Shown here: one piece after another, positions 35,751 through 38,900 of the stretch
Numbering within the stretch: position 1 is the first letter of the stretch
Layout: every line of letters starts with the position of its first letter
NCBI GenBank assembly: GCA_902510025.1
Contig: CABWZX010000005.1
Span: 1-38,900 of the forward strand
Reading direction: 5' to 3'
Source of the DNA: an uncultured Pelagibacteraceae bacterium
GTDB taxonomy: Bacteria; Pseudomonadota; Alphaproteobacteria; Pelagibacterales; AG-422-B15
DNA length: 38,900 nt
Program-made: the position numbers and the translations under genes
Notes under the pieces: generated by a model
The model's database searches: none
What the model was told of the DNA's origin: nothing
The model's input: the letters and a program-made list of their open reading frames with translations, nothing else

Positions 35751-37334
35751 AGCAACATCTGTCTCATTTATAAAACCTACACCTGAATGGATAACTTTAA
35801 TGCTAACCTTTTCACTCTGAATATCTTCAATTTGGTTTACTATTGCTTCTGTTGAACCTCTTGTGTCTGATTTTATAACTACTTCAACAACCTCTTTTAA
35901 ATTATCTAGTGAACCAAATGCCTGTTCATTATCTATATTCATTATTTTTTTTGGAGTAAGTTTGCTTTTTCTGATCAGACTTCTTAACTCACATAGCTCC
36001 TTAGCTTTTTCATCACTTTCCACTGTGACAAGACTATCTCCTGCTTCAGGAGCACTGTTCAAACCTAAAACTTGAACTGGCATAGATGCACAAGCTTCTT
36101 TTATATTTTGACCTTTGTCATTTAATATAGCTCTAACTTTGCCATATTCAGTTCCTGCGACAGCAATATTACCAATACTCAATTTTCCATTAGTAATAAT
36201 AGCATTGCAAATAGGGCCTCTGCCTTTATCTATATTGGCTTCAATAACTGTAGCTTCAACAAAAGTTTCATAGTTTGCTTTTAATTCTAAAAGTTCTGCT
36301 TGTAAAATAATTGAATCTAATAACTGATCTAAATTTAAACCTGTCTCAGCTGAAACTTCAACGCATTGAATATCTCCAGATAACTCCTCTACGATTAACT
36401 CTTCTCCTAAAAGTTGTTCTTTAATTTTTTTTGGATCTGATTCTGGTTTATCACATTTGTTGATTGCAACAATAATAGGCACACTAGCTGATTTGGCATG
36501 AGATATAGCTTCTTTGGTTTGAGGCATTACCCCATCATCAGCAGCAACTATCAGTACAACAATATCTGTAACATTAGCCCCTCTAGCTCGCATATCAGTA
36601 AATGCTGCATGTCCAGGTGTATCTATAAAGGTAATATTTTTCTTTTTATGTATAATTTCGTAAGCTCCAATATGTTGGGTAATTCCACCACTTTCCCCTG
36701 AAACTACATTGGTATTTCTGATTTTATCTAATAATGATGTTTTTCCATGATCTACATGGCCCATGATTGTTACAATAGCAGATCTAGATTTATCTTTTGC
36801 CGCTTTAAGATCTTTAGAAATTAGCTCTTTTTCAACGTCTTCTATATTTTCTCTTTTAAAACTGTGTCCAAACTCAGTAACTATTAGCTCTGCTGTATCA
36901 GCATCTAATGTCTCATTAATTGTGGCCATCATTCCCATCTTCATCAATGATTTTATCACTTCTCCAGACTTTTCTGTCATCCTACTTGCTAACTCTTTAA
37001 CAGTTATATGCTCAGGAATATTAACTTCTCTTTTAATCTTTTTTTGTGGTTCATTATCAGATTTAGCTTTCTTAATTTTTTGCTTGGATCTTTTATATGC
37101 AGCTAAACTTCTTGTTCTTTCTTCAGTATCACTTAAGGCAGTTACAATAGTTACTTTTCGTTCCCTAATTTTTTTTCTGCCATATGAAGGTATAGGTTTC
37201 TTTTTTTCTTTATAATCTTCAGAACGATTATTTACAGTGTCATCTCTTTTTTCAATTTCGGCTTCTGTTTTAATCTCAAGTTGGCTATCATCTTTTACAT
37301 CTAATTCATTAACAATTACCTCTTCTTTTTTCAT
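35745..37334 (-). CDS. infB: Translation initiation factor IF-2, main part, 3' truncated
   Basis: This segment encodes IF-2 from its linker through the G domain. IF2_N is [18 protein letters not shown]. The GTPase motifs are [11 protein letters not shown] (G1), [12 protein letters not shown] (G2), DTPGHAAF (G3), NKCDKP (G4) and SAETG (G5). Domain 2 follows. The match ends at [17 protein letters not shown]; about 170 C-terminal residues, including the fMet-tRNA-binding C2 domain, are lost at the junction near 35745. The upper boundary is the internal ATG at 37334, which has GGAG six bases upstream. The extreme N-terminus lies in another frame and is listed separately. As drawn, the product could not work as IF-2. 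Confidence 0.9.
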
Positions 37335-37677
37335 TCTTGTCTCCTCTAATTTCAAGAATTGCCTTATTTTTTTCTTCTTTATTATCAGCTTTTAAAATCT
37401 TTTTCTGCTCATCTTTAGATAAAGGCTTAAGTACTATTCCTGATTTAGATGAACTTTTTTCCTCTATAATCGGACTTGGATCTAACTTATTATTTGTTTC
37501 AGTACTATTATTGATATTTTGTTTATTTTGTGGTGTTTGAGGTGAATTATTTCTACGAAATCTTTTTTTCTCGACAACAACTGTTCGCCCTGCTTCAAAT
37601 GACTTAACAAATGGGATAGGTCTTTTTGTTCCAAGCTTTAAACTTAAAGTTTTTTTACTTTTATTATCTTCTGACAT
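37309..37677 (-). pseudogene. infB: IF-2 N-terminal segment in a different frame from the rest of infB
   Basis: The 122-residue ORF begins MSEDNKSKKTLSLKLGTKRP and GRTVVVEKKRFRR, the characteristic start of alphaproteobacterial IF-2. It then runs into a charged linker (LSKDEQKKILKADNKEEKNK) and stops at 37309 in a frame one base off the main IF-2 ORF. The two overlap by 26 bases counted from the internal ATG. An A7 run (37367-37373) and an A6 run (37326-37331) are natural places for a one-base error. Alternatively a GGAG-led ATG could give two separately translated pieces. It starts 21 bases after nusA; ylxR is absent. Confidence 0.8.
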
Positions 37678-37698
37678 AACAAGAACTATAATATATGA

Positions 37699-38900
37699 CT
37701 ATTTAAGCCATATCTTTCTAGCCTCCATAATTAGATCGTCCCCTTCATCCCTTGTTAAATTGAATTCTTCAAGAACACCTTTTATCTTTGAATTTTTATC
37801 ATGTTTATTTTCATAATAACCAATTAAGTCGTCAGTTGCTAAACCTGCAAAATCTTCCAAATTCTTGATATTATTTTCTGCTAAAACGATTATCATTGGC
37901 TTTGTAAGTAAATTAAATGCTAATAAATCATCGTTTACATTTAATGCTTTGATTTTGGTATCATCTTTTATCTCTTTTTCTTTAATATATTTTTTTGATC
38001 TATCTATTAGTTCATCTACAATTTCTTCATCAAAACCTTCAATGGAGAGTAATTCATTCCGATCAGATTCTAATATTTCTTCTACAGAACCAAATCCTTC
38101 ACTTACAAGGAGTTGAGCAAGAGTCTCGTCAACATCTAGTGAATCTAAAAATAAATTTGATTTAGATATAAAGTCCTCTTGTCTTTTTAAAGATTCTTCA
38201 TCTTCAGTTAATATATCAATTTCCCAACCAGTAAGCTCGGTCGCAAGTTTTACATTCTGGCCTCTTCTTCCTATTGCTAAACTAAGATGTTCTTCGGCTA
38301 CAACTACTTCAATCTTATTTTGGTCTTCATCTAATACAACTTTTAAAACTTCGGCTGGAGAAAGAGAGGCTATTGCTAAATTAGCTACACTTTCAGACCA
38401 ATTAATAATATCTATTTTTTCACCTTGCAATTCATTGACAACGGCTTGAACTCTACTTCCTCTCATCCCAACACATGCTCCCACAGGATCTATAGAATTA
38501 TCTTCGGTAAAGACAGCTATTTTAGCTCGACTTCCGGGATCTCGAGCAACGCTCTTTATAGAGATAATATTATCATAAATTTCTGGAACTTCTTGTTTAA
38601 ATAACATTGCCATAAATTGACGGTGAGATCTTGAAAGAAATATTTGTGGACCTTTTAATTCTGAACGAACATCATATATATATGCCTTAACTCTATCCCC
38701 GTTTCTAAGATTTTCTCTAGGAATCGTTTGATCTTTTCTTATCACTCCTTCAGCCTTACCTAGATCAAGTACTATATTTCCGAACTCTGCTCTTTTAACA
38801 ATTCCATTAACTATTTCTCCAACTCTATCTTTATATTCGTTATATTGCCTTTCTCTTTCAGCCTCTCTAACTTTCGATGTTATAACTTGTTTGGCAGATT
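37699..38900 (-). CDS. nusA: Transcription factor NusA, 5' partial (codon ~110 to stop)
   Basis: The frame is open from the window end to 37699, beyond the track's GTG at 38745. It starts with SAKQVITSKVREAERER, which aligns to about residue 110 of E. coli NusA. The S1 domain follows (EIVNGIVKRAEFGNIVLDLG). Next are the two KH domains (DPGSRAKIAVF, DPVGACVGMRGSRVQAV; EEHLSLAIGRRGQNVKLA), and then acidic C-terminal helix-hairpin-helix repeats (LLVSEGFGSVEEILE, LLSIEGFDEEIVDEL). It is upstream of infB on the same strand, the normal order. Together with the plus-strand fragment it accounts for all of NusA except roughly residues 67-109. Confidence 0.95.
   Translation of the reverse strand, partial: SAKQVITSKVREAERERQYNEYKDRVGEIVNGIVKRAEFGNIVLDLGKAEGVIRKDQTIPRENLRNGDRVKAYIYDVRSELKGPQIFLSRSHRQFMAMLFKQEVPEIYDNIISIKSVARDPGSRAKIAVFTEDNSIDPVGACVGMRGSRVQAVVNELQGEKIDIINWSESVANLAIASLSPAEVLKVVLDEDQNKIEVVVAEEHLSLAIGRRGQNVKLATELTGWEIDILTEDEESLKRQEDFISKSNLFLDSLDVDETLAQLLVSEGFGSVEEILESDRNELLSIEGFDEEIVDELIDRSKKYIKEKEIKDDTKIKALNVNDDLLAFNLLTKPMIIVLAENNIKNLEDFAGLATDDLIGYYENKHDKNSKIKGVLEEFNLTRDEGDDLIMEARKIWLK

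Noticed and set aside
35549-35773. A short stand-alone 74-aa gene (track ORF)
   Set aside because: Its first 66 residues are the NusA N-terminus, and the last residues are infB read backwards, so it is a junction product.
36763-37215. 150-aa plus-strand ORF opposite infB
   Set aside because: It is a shadow of the conserved IF-2 reading frame, with low-complexity Ser/Leu-rich composition and no family features.
1-38900. Anti-phage island, CRISPR, integrase, transposase or secondary-metabolite cluster
   Set aside because: Every gene but one falls in a housekeeping or widespread family, gene order is mostly conserved, and no repeats or att-like sites border any segment.

Overview
The window is a gene-dense, AT-rich stretch of bacterial chromosome. 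It contains protein genes only: I see no rRNA, tRNA, CRISPR array, insertion sequence or prophage. Gene content and order point to an alphaproteobacterium with a streamlined genome, of the SAR11/HIMB59-like marine type. The indicators are grpE-dnaK-dnaJ-dapB-nth in one run, murJ-trpS-usp-nifU, and the long block fur-plsC-miaB-phoH-ybeY-corC-lnt-metK-trmB-nusA. Gene ends overlap or nearly touch throughout (ATGA, TAATG), several starts are TTG or GTG, and no gene-free stretch exceeds about 130 bp. Placement below class level is inference.

Layout. Bases 1-4439 (+) hold the end of a histidine operon: hisH (cut by the window edge), hisA, hisF, a DUF1330 gene, hisE, then a HIT hydrolase, a hotdog thioesterase and an NADP-dependent reductase. 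Bases 4442-12217 (-) hold grpE, dnaK, dnaJ, dapB, nth, an SDR protein with an altered active site, a PfkB kinase and an FkbM methyltransferase. Bases 12312-13633 (+) hold an exported protein of unknown function and rdgB. Bases 13635-14942 (-) hold an LpoA-like lipoprotein, divergent from a + run of rsmI, a BON-domain protein, gshB and an HSL-type esterase. maeB (-) meets that esterase tail to tail and is divergent from murJ-trpS-usp-nifU-glucosaminidase (+). A polysaccharide deacetylase (-) is divergent from the large + block tsaB-fur-plsC-miaB-phoH-ybeY-corC-lnt-metK-trmB.

The right end is abnormal. A promoter, a leader terminator and the first roughly 66 codons of nusA lie on the + strand. 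The sequence then switches abruptly to the minus strand of the same operon: infB without its 3' end, then nusA from roughly codon 110 to its stop. Two essential genes are therefore broken at one inverted junction near 35741-35750. I read this as an amplification or assembly chimera (typical of whole-genome-amplified single cells) rather than biology, although a real inversion cannot be excluded from the window. infB also has a reading-frame break in its N-terminal linker.

Functionally this is housekeeping: histidine and lysine synthesis, protein folding, DNA and nucleotide repair or sanitation, envelope assembly (MurJ, Lnt, PlsC, LpoA-like, Bax-like glucosaminidase), RNA modification and processing (RsmI, MiaB, TsaB, TrmB, YbeY), and transcription and translation factors. 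I found no convincing undescribed multi-gene system. The points that deserve a second look are the nusA/infB junction, the infB frame break, the nusA leader with no rimP, a 13-bp perfect dyad between maeB and murJ, a dyad between grpE and dnaK, and a lipoprotein gene without a recognisable start codon.
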